From the NCBI RefSeq assembly GCF_900007165.1, contig NZ_CYGY02000030.1, forward strand, positions 1 through 64,000: a DNA stretch of 64,000 nucleotides. The letters run 5' to 3'. The notes beneath the pieces were generated by a model, which searched no databases, had not been told where the DNA came from, and saw only the letters and a list, made by a program, of their open reading frames with translations. The first letter of the stretch is position 1, and each line of letters starts with the position of its first letter. Of the stretch, positions 46,733-56,162 are shown one piece after another. Position numbers and translations under genes: made by a program. This DNA comes from Paraburkholderia piptadeniae. Lineage in GTDB: Bacteria; Pseudomonadota; Gammaproteobacteria; Burkholderiales; Burkholderiaceae.

Positions 46733-47920
46733 GTGAACAATTTCGATGTGGTTGTGATTGGCGCCGGCGTTATCGGCAGCTCTGTGGCTTTCCAGCTTTC
46801 CACGCTAGGGGCGAAGAACGTTCTGGTACTGGATCGCGGATTGATCGGCGCCGGAACGACCTCACAGTCGTCAGGCATCCTGCGCACCCACTACTCCGTC
46901 AAGGAAAACGTCGAACTGGCGAGGAAATCGTGGGAAGTCTTCAACAACTTCCCGTCCTACCTGGGCGACGAGGAAGCGTCGTGCGGGCTGGTCAAGTGCG
47001 GCTACATGATCGTAGCGAGCGAGGGTGACAAGCTCGAACCTCTGCGCGCCTCGCTGAATCAGCAGAAAGAGCAAGGCGTTCCGCTCGAACTGCTGAACCA
47101 GCCACAAGCCAGGGAGTTGATGCCAATCGCCCGCTTCGATGACGCAGCGCTTATCGGCTACGAGCCGGAAGCCGGGTTCGCGGATGCATACCTCGTCGCA
47201 ACAAGCTTTGCGCGCGCCGCACGCCGTGGCGGCGTGACGATCAAGGAAAACGTCAACGTCAACAAGATTCTGTTTGAGAACGACAAGGTCGTTGGCGTAT
47301 CGACGAGCATCGGCGACTTCAGCACATCCACCGTGATCAGCACGCAGAACATCTGGACACCCGAGCTAGCGGGCTGGACTGACCGTGAGCTTCCGATCAT
47401 GCCGGAGCGCCATGCCGTGCTCGCGCTCGAATGCGAAGCGGCAAAGTACACGTTCAAGATGCCCGTCTTCAAGGATCTGGCATCCCCGGGCATGCTCTAC
47501 TACCGCAGTTACGGCGGCAGCCAGATGCTGGTCAGCGAAGGCGTCGTCGGCGAGAAGCTGAACACGGCCGACACCGAGCAGGGCGACATTCCGATGGACT
47601 ACATCGTCGACGTCGGCGCCCAGGTCGCCGAGCGTTTCCCTGAGTACGAAACGGCGGGCATCGCTTCCTCGTGGACGGGCGTCTACGACGTCACGCCCGA
47701 CTGGAACCCCGTTCTCGGCAAGCTGCCCGGAATCGAAGGTCTCATCGTCGGCTACGGCTTCTCGGGTCACGGCTTCAAGCTGTCGCCGACAGTGGGCCGC
47801 GTGCTCGCACAAGAGGCACTGGGCATGCCGACGGATGTATCGCTTAAGCCGTACTCGATCGAACGCTTCGCAACGGGCGAACTGTTGACAGGCAAGTATG
47901 GTCTGGGCGCCGTTTCCTGA
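46733..47920 (+). CDS. DAO-family FAD-dependent oxidoreductase, sarcosine/dimethylglycine dehydrogenase-like
   Basis: A 395-residue flavoprotein. The GxGxxG motif is VVVIGAGVIGSSVAFQL (about 6-22), then VLVLDRG, and the TTSQSSGILRTHYS segment resembles the flavin-site block of sarcosine oxidase beta and dimethylglycine dehydrogenase-like enzymes. The C-terminal SSWTGVYDVTPDWNPVLG and GFSGHGFKLSPTVG are conserved. It starts at GTG 46733 with AAGGAC upstream. The same operon encodes ETF beta and alpha, so it most likely oxidises an N-methyl amine with ETF as acceptor rather than oxygen. It is a good candidate for the second demethylation (N-methylproline type) step. Confidence 0.9.
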   Translation: MNNFDVVVIGAGVIGSSVAFQLSTLGAKNVLVLDRGLIGAGTTSQSSGILRTHYSVKENVELARKSWEVFNNFPSYLGDEEASCGLVKCGYMIVASEGDKLEPLRASLNQQKEQGVPLELLNQPQARELMPIARFDDAALIGYEPEAGFADAYLVATSFARAARRGGVTIKENVNVNKILFENDKVVGVSTSIGDFSTSTVISTQNIWTPELAGWTDRELPIMPERHAVLALECEAAKYTFKMPVFKDLASPGMLYYRSYGGSQMLVSEGVVGEKLNTADTEQGDIPMDYIVDVGAQVAERFPEYETAGIASSWTGVYDVTPDWNPVLGKLPGIEGLIVGYGFSGHGFKLSPTVGRVLAQEALGMPTDVSLKPYSIERFATGELLTGKYGLGAVS

Positions 47921-47930
47921 AGAACAGCCG

Positions 47931-48518
47931 ATGTCCCCGATGCAAGTGCGTGATATCGCTTCAGTACCTTCCGGGAAATGGCGCAACGGCAAGGGCGTGA
48001 CGAGAACCCTGGCTGCGGAGGGAACCGACTGGCGCGTGAGCATTGCAGAGGTCGAACGCGACGGTCCCTATTCGATGTTCGACGGCATGACCCGGTTATC
48101 CGTCATTCTCCGGGGCAAGGGAGTCGTGCTACGCGCGGGCAGCCTGACAACGACTCTTACGCCGTTCGCAGTCGCGGAATATGACGGCGGGGTCGCATGG
48201 GATGCGTCGTTGCTCGACGGTCCGGTGACCGCGCTCAACGTCATCTGCAAAAGGCACATCTTCCGGCCGACCGTGCGGGCACTCACTGGCCACTTGAGCG
48301 TACCCGCGGGTGCCACAGCCATCGTGCTGGCGGCGGGTCGTGCATGTCATGCCATAGCGTCGCCGGAAGCACCGCCGCACCGGATCGCCGTAGACCAGTT
48401 TGCTGTCTTTCAACAACTGGAACATCCGGTTCGGATCAGCCCCGACCCGGTCGGCGGAAATGATGGAGGCTTTGGGCTCGTCCCACAGCTGGTGATCATC
48501 GAACCCGCGGCCGTCTGA
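47931..48518 (+). CDS. HutD/Ves-family protein
   Basis: A 195-residue bicupin-like protein. [11 protein letters not shown] followed by [20 protein letters not shown] is the hallmark of HutD/Ves proteins, which are usually encoded with histidine-utilisation genes and thought to be regulatory or governor proteins. No hutH, hutU or hutI is in the window. It sits 10 bp after the FAD oxidase and 16 bp before ETF beta, inside the same operon. The start could be ATG 47931 or 47940. Confidence 0.85.
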   Translation: MSPMQVRDIASVPSGKWRNGKGVTRTLAAEGTDWRVSIAEVERDGPYSMFDGMTRLSVILRGKGVVLRAGSLTTTLTPFAVAEYDGGVAWDASLLDGPVTALNVICKRHIFRPTVRALTGHLSVPAGATAIVLAAGRACHAIASPEAPPHRIAVDQFAVFQQLEHPVRISPDPVGGNDGGFGLVPQLVIIEPAAV

Positions 48519-48534
48519 ACTTGAGGAACATGAA

Positions 48535-49284
48535 ATGAAGGTACTGACTGCAGTAAAGCGCGTCGTTGACTACAACGTGAAGGTGCGCGTGAAGGCCGAT
48601 CAAAGCGGTGTCGATATCGGCAACGTGAAAATGTCGATGAATCCGTTCGACGAGATTGCCACGGAAGCGGCTACGCGCCTTAAGGAAGCAGGGCAGGCAA
48701 CCGAAGTGGTAGCCGTGTCGTGCGGCGTGCCGCAATGCCAGGAAACGCTTCGCACTGCTCTGGCTATCGGCGCGGACCGTGGTGTGCTCGTCGAGACCGA
48801 TGCCGAACTGCAGCCCTTGGCGGTCGCCAAGCTACTCAAAGCCGTCATCGACAAGGAACAGCCGCAGCTCGTCATCCTCGGCAAACAGGCGATCGACGAC
48901 GACGCCGGCCAGACCGGTCAGTTGCTCGCGGCGCTGCTCGACTGGCCTCAGGCAACGTTTGCCAGCAACATTGAGATTGGCGACGGTTCGGCCACCGTCA
49001 CGCGCGAAGTGGACGGCGGGCTTGAAGTGATTACGATCCCTCTTCCGGCAATCGTCACGACGGATCTGCGTCTGAACGAGCCGCGGTACGTGACGCTGCC
49101 CAACATCATGAAGGCGAAGAAGAAGCCCATCGACACCCTGAAGCCTGCTGACCTCGGCGTAGATCCATCCCCTCGCCTCAAGACGCTCAAGGTGGTCGAG
49201 CCTGCGGCGCGCAAGGCAGGTGTGATCGTCCCCGACGTCGCAACGCTGGTCCAGAAACTCAAATCCGAAGCAAAGGTGATTTAA
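48535..49284 (+). CDS. etfB: electron transfer flavoprotein beta subunit
   Basis: A 249-residue ETF beta (FixA-like) subunit. It begins [20 protein letters not shown], with the AMP-binding and recognition segments [20 protein letters not shown] and the C-terminal [11 protein letters not shown], all typical of housekeeping-type group I ETF. GAGGAAC precedes the ATG. It is coupled to etfA, whose ATG directly follows the stop. It accepts electrons from dehydrogenases such as the FAD enzyme at the start of this operon. Confidence 0.96.
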   Translation: MKVLTAVKRVVDYNVKVRVKADQSGVDIGNVKMSMNPFDEIATEAATRLKEAGQATEVVAVSCGVPQCQETLRTALAIGADRGVLVETDAELQPLAVAKLLKAVIDKEQPQLVILGKQAIDDDAGQTGQLLAALLDWPQATFASNIEIGDGSATVTREVDGGLEVITIPLPAIVTTDLRLNEPRYVTLPNIMKAKKKPIDTLKPADLGVDPSPRLKTLKVVEPAARKAGVIVPDVATLVQKLKSEAKVI

Positions 49285-50214
49285 ATGACGACGCTTGTTA
49301 TTGCGGAACACGACAACGCTCACGTGAAAAGCTCGACGCTGCACACGGTGTCGGCAGCACAGAAGATCGCGGGCGGCGTACACGTACTGGTCGCCGGCAG
49401 CGATGCGCGTCCCGCAGCAGAAGCGGCAAGCCGGATCGCAGGTGTCGAGAAGGTCATCTTCATCGACGCTCCTCATCTCGCCGACGGACTCGCCGAGAAC
49501 GTCGCCGCGCAGATCATCGGACTGGCCCGCGACTATACGCACGTCTTCTTTCCCGCGACCGCGGCCGGCAAAAACACGGCGCCGCGCGTCGCTGCAAAGC
49601 TCGACGCGTCTCAGATTTCGGATGTGATCGCGATCGATGCACCCGACACTTTCCAGCGACCCATCTATGCAGGCAACGCCATCGCGACGGTGCAGACGGG
49701 CGACCCTGTGAAGGTCGCGACGATCCGCACCACCGCGTTCGACGCAGCCCCAGCGGAAGGCGGAAGCGCCAGCATCATCGAAGTGACGGCGGCGACCGAC
49801 ACCGGCCTTTCGACATTCGTTCGACGCGAGATCGCGAAAAGCGACCGTCCGGATCTGACGGCTGCGCGCGTCGTGGTATCGGGCGGACGGGGCCTCGGCA
49901 GTGCCGGGAACTTCACGATACTCGACCCGCTCGCTGAGAAGCTGGGTGCCGCGATCGGCGCTTCGCGCGCCGCGGTGGATTCGGGCTATGCCGTGAACGA
50001 TCTGCAGGTCGGTCAGACCGGGAAGATCGTGGCGCCGGAACTCTATGTGGCCGTCGGCATTTCCGGGGCCATCCAGCATCTGGCGGGCATGAAAGATTCG
50101 AAGATCATCGTCGCCATCAACAAGGACGCTGAAGCGCCGATCTTCGGCGTTGCCGACTACGGCCTCGTCGCCGATCTGTTCGACGCTGTTCCGCAGATCA
50201 CGCAGTCGCTGTAA
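49285..50214 (+). CDS. etfA: electron transfer flavoprotein alpha subunit
   Basis: A 309-residue FAD-binding ETF alpha (FixB-like) subunit. The C-terminal FAD domain shows [30 protein letters not shown] and the ending [20 protein letters not shown]. Start ATG 49285 abuts the etfB stop. It is the last gene of the FAD oxidase-hutD-etfBA operon and is followed by a strong intrinsic terminator. Confidence 0.96.
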   Translation: MTTLVIAEHDNAHVKSSTLHTVSAAQKIAGGVHVLVAGSDARPAAEAASRIAGVEKVIFIDAPHLADGLAENVAAQIIGLARDYTHVFFPATAAGKNTAPRVAAKLDASQISDVIAIDAPDTFQRPIYAGNAIATVQTGDPVKVATIRTTAFDAAPAEGGSASIIEVTAATDTGLSTFVRREIAKSDRPDLTAARVVVSGGRGLGSAGNFTILDPLAEKLGAAIGASRAAVDSGYAVNDLQVGQTGKIVAPELYVAVGISGAIQHLAGMKDSKIIVAINKDAEAPIFGVADYGLVADLFDAVPQITQSL

Positions 50215-50262
50215 CGCCGCAACGTCAACGACTCACGATTTCCCCATCTCCTTGGGTAGCCG

Positions 50263-50301
50263 GCCGGCACCGCATGAAACACGCGGTGCCGGCTTCTTTT
50301 T
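50263..50301 (+). terminator. rho-independent terminator of the etfBA operon
   Basis: A perfect 11-bp stem GCCGGCACCGC (50263-50273) / GCGGTGCCGGC (50283-50293) with a 9-nt loop, followed by TTCTTTTT. It lies 48 bp after the etfA stop. The clearest intrinsic terminator in the window. Confidence 0.93.
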
Positions 50302-50417
50302 AAGCGGGAGTCGAGAGTATCGTATGGGTAGAGTCTGGAGGTAATGCTCTCAGGAATCGATAGCCGGCGGGCTCGAAGCTCTCAACCCTGACGGGCGCAT
50401 AGTCTGGTTGCTTGTGC

Positions 50418-51221
50418 TCAGGAAGTTGCTGCACGGAGTTTCGATGTCGCGGCAGTGGCCGCGGACATCATGCGCTCGATCACAGGTTGAACCCGTTCAG
50501 CGAGATCCTGCCGATAACTGAACGGCGCATCTTCGTCCATATATGTCGACTGACACATCTCGAGCTGCACCGCGTGGATACCGCTCGACGGCTGACCGAA
50601 TGCCCGCGTGATATAGCCACCCTTGAACCGGCCATTCGCGACCCATGTGAACGGCTGTCCCTTGACCAGTTCGGATGAAATGGCTTCCAGAATGCTCGCA
50701 TCACAGCTGGCGCCGGCGTTAGTACCGATGTTCAGGTCAGGAAGCCTGCCCTGGAAAAGTCGCGGCAGAACACTGGCAATCGAGTGGGCTTCCCACAGCA
50801 GCACTTGCCCGAATTGCTGCTTCATCCTGTCCAGTTCAGCACGCAGCTTTTGATGATACGGCCGCCAGTATCGTTCGAGACGCCTTTGCACTTCGTCCTG
50901 CTCCGGCTCGTTCCCTTCCAGATACAGTGGTTCACCGCGAAATGTTTCCGCCGGACAAAGCCCTGTCGTCGTCTGCCCCGGGTACAGGCTTTCGCCACCG
51001 GGCGGCCTGTTGAGGTCAATGACATAGCGCGAGAACCGGGCGCCCAGGACCGAAGCGCCAGCAGATTTCGCAAAGCTGTAAAGACGATCGAGATGCCAGT
51101 CCGTATCGGCGACAGAAAGAGCCGCGTCCGTCATCTGCGCCGCGATCGCCGCCGGAATCTCCGTGCCCAGATGCGGAATGGAAACCAGGAGCGGAATTCG
51201 CCCTTGATGGAATGTGAACAT
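50418..51221 (-). CDS. N-formylglutamate amidohydrolase (HutG-like), copy 1
   Basis: A 267-residue predicted metal-dependent deformylase. It begins MFTFHQGRIPLLVSIPHLGT and carries DTDWHLDRLY, RYVIDLNRPPGG, LLWEAHSI and GIHAVQLEMCQ, the full set of conserved blocks of N-formylglutamate deformylase (HutG). HutG makes glutamate and formate in histidine degradation. Here it is the last gene of a minus-strand run with P5C dehydrogenase, the ABC importer and putA. The start is taken at ATG 51221 by family length; an ATG at 51260 is in frame. No other histidine-degradation enzyme is encoded nearby. Confidence 0.9.
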   Translation of the reverse strand: MFTFHQGRIPLLVSIPHLGTEIPAAIAAQMTDAALSVADTDWHLDRLYSFAKSAGASVLGARFSRYVIDLNRPPGGESLYPGQTTTGLCPAETFRGEPLYLEGNEPEQDEVQRRLERYWRPYHQKLRAELDRMKQQFGQVLLWEAHSIASVLPRLFQGRLPDLNIGTNAGASCDASILEAISSELVKGQPFTWVANGRFKGGYITRAFGQPSSGIHAVQLEMCQSTYMDEDAPFSYRQDLAERVQPVIERMMSAATAATSKLRAATS

Positions 51222-51507
51222 CGCTTCTTGCACAGCAAAAAACTCCTGATACCAGGTCATTTGAACGTCGCGGCCGGTAGGCGGACCTGCTGACCTGTTC
51301 CTGTTCAACGCCCTCGCTGCCACGTTGATCGCCTCAGGTGCGAGACGCTCATTTCGCTTGTCCGTCGGCGCCGCCATCAGCGACGACGAACGACTGACGT
51401 GCCGCAAAAGCATGCAAAGCCTGGAACAGCCGGAACAAGCCATCCAGCCGCATGAGCTATCGACCGCGCATCTCGCGGGGCGTCTTGCAAGCGCCTCGCT
51501 TTCCTGC

Positions 51508-54500
51508 CTAAAAAACGTCCTCGCTCATCACCATCAGCTGCGTGTTGCCGCCCGCAGCGCTCGCATTGACCGTCGTGATGCGCTCGCGAACCAGTTGCGT
51601 CCAGTCGTAGGTGCCGTCGTCGTGTGTCACCGCGATGCTGATCATCCGCTGCGCCGCCATGCGACGCAGATTGCCTACGCCTCGCTGGTCAGCCGTCGCG
51701 AGGACCACGTCAGGGCGAACGCCGGGGACCTCGCCATCGAGCACACGAGCGGCATCCGCGGCGTCGATGACACGGCAACCGATACCGAGAGCGGCTGCAA
51801 TTTCATCCGCAACCGACGATTTCAGCAGCAGCACATCATTGCCGAACGCACACGCAGCCGTTGCCTGAACCAGCAATGCCTCGACGGAGTCCGCAGCACA
51901 GAAGGCCTGTCCGCGAGGCAGGAGTTCGACGGTGTTCTCCTCGCCTGTCAGGGCAGGCAGGCTCAGGGGCCGGAAGCTATCTGCGAGGCGCAGGAGCTGC
52001 GCCCTGTACCGCACGAGTCGCGCCTGTGCGTCGGCATTGAGACGCCGTACGGCGGATGTATTGGCGATCGCCTCGACGCGTTGCGTGGCGCTGGCCCGGG
52101 CCTGAGCCTGAGCGATCGTGCGCGCAACGAAACGCCCCTCAGCCGAAGCGACAGGAAACTCGAAGTACTTGTCGCTCACGCCCGCCTGCGACGGGGCGAA
52201 CGGTCCCACGTCCGCTGCGTACGCATTGGCGGTGGAACGGGTGAGGCTGGCCAGCGTCAACGGACCGGCAATCATCGGGCCCGTACCTGATGCTCCGTTA
52301 CCGCCCATGGGTTGCATACCCGGGAAGGCACCCAACATCGCCCGATTGACGCAGATACTGCTCGCCTTCGACAACGACAGCAGCGCACCCGCTGCTTCGT
52401 TGATGCGGGTATGCAATCCCTGCACGCCGCTGCCCAATCCGTTCAACGCCTTGACGAGCGCTTCCATATTGCCGGTTTCATAGCGTACGACATGCAGGAT
52501 GGGCCCCGTTATCGACGGGTCGATTGCGGCAAGCGATCCGATATCGCCGATATCCGCGATCGTGGGCGCAACGAAATTTCCATTGCCGGCGCCCGCGCCC
52601 AGTTTGCCCCGGCTAATCCGGAAGCCGCGACGCTTCAGCTGCTCGATATACGCCTCGGCGCCATCGCGCGCCTTGCGCGTGGCCATCGGCCCGATATCTG
52701 TCGCACCGCTCAGCGGGTCGCCCGTGTTGCGCTCGCTGAGCATGCCGTTGAGCATGCGCAGCACCTTGTCTGCCGTCGAGTCCTGCAGGCACAGGATTCG
52801 TAGCGACGATGCCGCTTGTCCCGCCGATCTGAACGCGGAGACGATAGCGTCCGAGATGACCTGCTCGGGCAGAGCCGAACTGTCAACGATCATCGAGTTG
52901 ACCGAACTGTAGGTGGCAATGAACCTGGCCGGCCGGGCGGCAGCAGAGAGTTGCACGGCGATGGCGCGGGCCACCTGACGTGAACCCGCAAAAAGAACTG
53001 CGGCCACGCGTTGATCGGATACGAGCGCTTTGCCCACCGTCGCGCCATCACCCAAGGCGAGCTGAAGCACGTCCTGCGGAACGCCCGCGCCATGGAAGAC
53101 CCTGGTGGCTTCGAACGCGATCAGCGAAGCGTCCGACGACGGCTTCGCAATAACAGCATTGCCCACCGCGAGGGCAGCCGATACGTGCCCCACGAACGCG
53201 CTCAGCGGACACGCCGAAGGCGTGAGACTGATGACGGTTCCCAGCGGCTGCACGTCTGCCATGGTCGTGTCGCTCGTCAACTGGAACGCGTATAACCGGC
53301 ACAGGTTGACGGCGGTGCGGACCTCTTCCACAGCCTCCGAAAGCGTTGTTCCATTTTCGAGCGACAACAGTGCGCCAATTCGCGACGCGTTGGCTTCCAG
53401 ATCGCTCGCAACCCGCTCCAGCACTTCGGCGCGGCTGGCCGCCGTTCTGAGGCCCCAGGTGGAAACGGCCCGACCTGCGGCGTCCAGCGCTGCTGCCACA
53501 CTGCTCATCGTGCAACTGGCGAAACTTCCAATAGCCTCAGCGAGATTACCCGCGCTATAGACCACGGCAGTCGATCCGGATTTGGCATCTCCTGCTCCCG
53601 CGAGCAACGAATGCGCGTTCACGCGGTTCGACCGGATTTCCGCCAACGCTCGCTCGAACTCCGGCGCCCCGGAAAAATTCAGCGCCGCCGCGTTGACACG
53701 GCCCGGCAACAGATTGCGCGGCGACGCGATGCCGGCATGCGGCTTACCGCCCGTTCTTGCAGCCTTTGCGACGGGATCTTCGACGATGTCGGAAATGCTG
53801 ACGGCCGGATCGACGATCTGGTTGACGAACGAAGAGTTCGCGCCATTCTCCAGCAGACGGCGGACAAGGTAAGCAAGCAAGGTCGCGTGCGGCCCCACGG
53901 GCGCGTAGATGCGGCATGGACGGTTCAGCCTGGCGGCGCCCACTACCTGGTCGTATACGGTCTCGCCCATGCCATGCAGACACTGGAACTCGTAGTCCTT
54001 GTCCCCGGCAAGCGTATGCACTGCCGCGACGGTGAACGCGTTATGGGAAGCAAATTGCGGGAAGATGGCATCCGGCGCATTGAGCAGAGCCTTCGCGCAA
54101 GCGATGTAGCTGACATCCGAATGCACCTTCCGCGTGAACACCGGGTAGCCCACCGCGCCCGCATCCTGCGCGAGCTTGATTTCGGTATCCCAGTATGCTC
54201 CCTTGACCAGGCGGATATTGATCCGTCGCCCGTTGGCTCGAGCGAGCGCGATGATCCAGTCCGCCACCGCCCTGCCGCGCTTCTGGTACGCCTGCAACGA
54301 AATACCGATACCATTCCAGCCTTTCAGGCTTGGCTCGGCGCACAGACGCTCCAGCATCTCCAGTGTCAGGTCGAATCGCGCTGACTCCTCCTGGTCGAGG
54401 TGGAAGCCAATGCCGTACTGCTTCGCGATCTGTGCGAGTTGCAGCAATCGCGGATACATCTCGTCCAATACCCTGTCGCGTTGCGCCAGCTCATATCGCG

Positions 54501-55275
54501 GATGCAGGCCCGAAATCTTGACTGAAACGCCTGGCCCGTCAATCGGTCCCCGGCCCTTCGCTTCCTTCCCGATCGCTTCAATGGCGTGGCGGTACGACTC
54601 GAAATACGCCTGCGCATCTTCATCCGTGAGCGCCGCTTCGCCAAGCATGTCGTAGGTGTACCGGTATCCGCCCGACTCGCGACCCTTGGCCACGCCGATC
54701 GCTTCTTCAATCGTCTGGCCCGTGACGAACTGCTTGCCAAGCATCCGCATCGCGTACGCGACGCCAGCGCGCACGACCGCCTCTCCACCCTTGCGAACGA
54801 CGCGCGACAGCGCTTCCGCGAGCGCATTCTCGTCCGGCTGCTTCAAAAGCTTCCCGGTGAAAAGCAGACCCCAGGCCGTGGCGTTGACAAACAGCGACGG
54901 GGATTTGCCGATATGCGCGCGCCAGTCCGCGTCGACGATCTTGTCCCGAATAAGCTGGTTGCGGGTCTCCGTGTCGGGAATCCGAAGCATTGCCTCGGCG
55001 AGGCACATCAGCGCGATGCCCTCGCGACTGTCGAGCGAGAACTCCTGCGTCAGGAGATCGACTCCGCCCGCGTTGATACGCGCGTCACGCACGCCCTGGG
55101 CGAGCCGCGCGGCAAGAGCCTGGGCCTTTGCGAGCGTCGGCGCATCCATGCGCGCCTCTTCGATCAGCCCGCGCACAACGACATCCTCGGCAAGCGCCGA
55201 GGCGTCGCGAATGCGCTGACGCAGTGCTTGAAGCTCCGCCGTGCCGCTTTGCATCGATTGGATTTCCGACAGCAT
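51508..55275 (-). CDS. putA: PutA: proline dehydrogenase with a catalytically degenerate P5C dehydrogenase domain
   Basis: A 1255-residue PutA. The PRODH barrel (about 180-490) is intact: FHLDQEESARFD, RLVKGAYWDTEIK, and the substrate arginines in RRLLENGANSSF. It should oxidise proline to P5C and reduce quinone at the membrane. The following aldehyde dehydrogenase domain (about 530-1000) has lost its active site: where PutAs have PWNF it reads PSAC (about 686-689), AETGGQN is ATYSSVN (Thr788 for the general base Glu), and AGQRCSA is AGQAASS (Ala822 for the catalytic Cys). The N-terminus lacks a ribbon-helix-helix domain. Start ATG 55275. An intact stand-alone P5C dehydrogenase is in the same gene run. 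Confidence 0.9.
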   Translation of the reverse strand: MLSEIQSMQSGTAELQALRQRIRDASALAEDVVVRGLIEEARMDAPTLAKAQALAARLAQGVRDARINAGGVDLLTQEFSLDSREGIALMCLAEAMLRIPDTETRNQLIRDKIVDADWRAHIGKSPSLFVNATAWGLLFTGKLLKQPDENALAEALSRVVRKGGEAVVRAGVAYAMRMLGKQFVTGQTIEEAIGVAKGRESGGYRYTYDMLGEAALTDEDAQAYFESYRHAIEAIGKEAKGRGPIDGPGVSVKISGLHPRYELAQRDRVLDEMYPRLLQLAQIAKQYGIGFHLDQEESARFDLTLEMLERLCAEPSLKGWNGIGISLQAYQKRGRAVADWIIALARANGRRINIRLVKGAYWDTEIKLAQDAGAVGYPVFTRKVHSDVSYIACAKALLNAPDAIFPQFASHNAFTVAAVHTLAGDKDYEFQCLHGMGETVYDQVVGAARLNRPCRIYAPVGPHATLLAYLVRRLLENGANSSFVNQIVDPAVSISDIVEDPVAKAARTGGKPHAGIASPRNLLPGRVNAAALNFSGAPEFERALAEIRSNRVNAHSLLAGAGDAKSGSTAVVYSAGNLAEAIGSFASCTMSSVAAALDAAGRAVSTWGLRTAASRAEVLERVASDLEANASRIGALLSLENGTTLSEAVEEVRTAVNLCRLYAFQLTSDTTMADVQPLGTVISLTPSACPLSAFVGHVSAALAVGNAVIAKPSSDASLIAFEATRVFHGAGVPQDVLQLALGDGATVGKALVSDQRVAAVLFAGSRQVARAIAVQLSAAARPARFIATYSSVNSMIVDSSALPEQVISDAIVSAFRSAGQAASSLRILCLQDSTADKVLRMLNGMLSERNTGDPLSGATDIGPMATRKARDGAEAYIEQLKRRGFRISRGKLGAGAGNGNFVAPTIADIGDIGSLAAIDPSITGPILHVVRYETGNMEALVKALNGLGSGVQGLHTRINEAAGALLSLSKASSICVNRAMLGAFPGMQPMGGNGASGTGPMIAGPLTLASLTRSTANAYAADVGPFAPSQAGVSDKYFEFPVASAEGRFVARTIAQAQARASATQRVEAIANTSAVRRLNADAQARLVRYRAQLLRLADSFRPLSLPALTGEENTVELLPRGQAFCAADSVEALLVQATAACAFGNDVLLLKSSVADEIAAALGIGCRVIDAADAARVLDGEVPGVRPDVVLATADQRGVGNLRRMAAQRMISIAVTHDDGTYDWTQLVRERITTVNASAAGGNTQLMVMSEDVF

Positions 55276-55316
55276 GATGAGGTTACCTGGTGAATGCTTG
55301 TTTGTTGACCGATTGA

Positions 55317-56162
55317 TCAGAACTGGTTGGCCGTTCCACGCAGACGCTCGGTTCTGCGCCGCAATAATTCGAGTGTGATGAGCAGCAGCGTCGAGATGAC
55401 GACGAGTACGCTTGCCACGGCGAGGATGGTGGGACTGAGCTGCTCGCGGATACCGGCCCACATTTGCCGCGGTACCGTTCGCTGGTCGGTGCCCGTCAGG
55501 AAGAGGGCAACGACAATCTCATCGAATGAGGTTGCAAACGCGAACAGCGCGCCCGAGATCACGCCAGGGGCAATGATGGGAAGCTTCACCTGCATGAAAA
55601 CGCGCAGCGGCGAAGCACCCAGGCTGCGGCCTGCCCGGGACAGCGTTTCGTTAAAGCCGGCGAGCGTCGCGGTAACGGTGACGACGACAAACGGCACCCC
55701 AAGCGCGGCGTGCGCAAAGATCAGACCCGTCAGGCTGTTGACAAGGCCGAACGGACTGAAGGCAAAGTACACGCCCACTGCCGTAATGATCAACGGCACG
55801 ATCATCGGCGAAACGAGAATGCCGGTAATGAGCGCCCTTCCCTTCAGGCGTGGATGAGTCAATCCGAGGGAAGCCATAACGCCCAGCGAGGTCGCGAGCA
55901 GCGTCGAGACAACGCCCACAATCAGCGTATTTTTCAGCGCCAGCATCCATTCCGGGCTATTGAGAAAGTCCTCGTACCAGCGCAGGCTGACGCCTGGCAT
56001 CGGATAGGTGAAGTACGGCTGCGAGTTGAACGACAGCGGCATCACAACGAGGATCGGGGAAATCAGAAACACGAGTACTGCCACCGACAGGATCACATGC
56101 GCCCACCGTCCCAGACGTCCCCAGATCGTTACATATGCGGGAAAACTGAACATTTCGATCAC
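55317..56162 (-). CDS. polyamine-type ABC transporter permease (PotC-like)
   Basis: A 281-residue inner-membrane protein with about six helices and the EAA-type coupling motif around FNETLSRAGRSLGASPLRVFMQVKLP. It has the PotC-like N-terminal half (FNSQPYFTYPMPGVSLRWYE). Its ATG overlaps the stop of the upstream permease (ATGA at 56159-56162). It is 41 bp upstream of putA and part of one minus-strand run. Confidence 0.93.
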   Translation of the reverse strand: MIEMFSFPAYVTIWGRLGRWAHVILSVAVLVFLISPILVVMPLSFNSQPYFTYPMPGVSLRWYEDFLNSPEWMLALKNTLIVGVVSTLLATSLGVMASLGLTHPRLKGRALITGILVSPMIVPLIITAVGVYFAFSPFGLVNSLTGLIFAHAALGVPFVVVTVTATLAGFNETLSRAGRSLGASPLRVFMQVKLPIIAPGVISGALFAFATSFDEIVVALFLTGTDQRTVPRQMWAGIREQLSPTILAVASVLVVISTLLLITLELLRRRTERLRGTANQF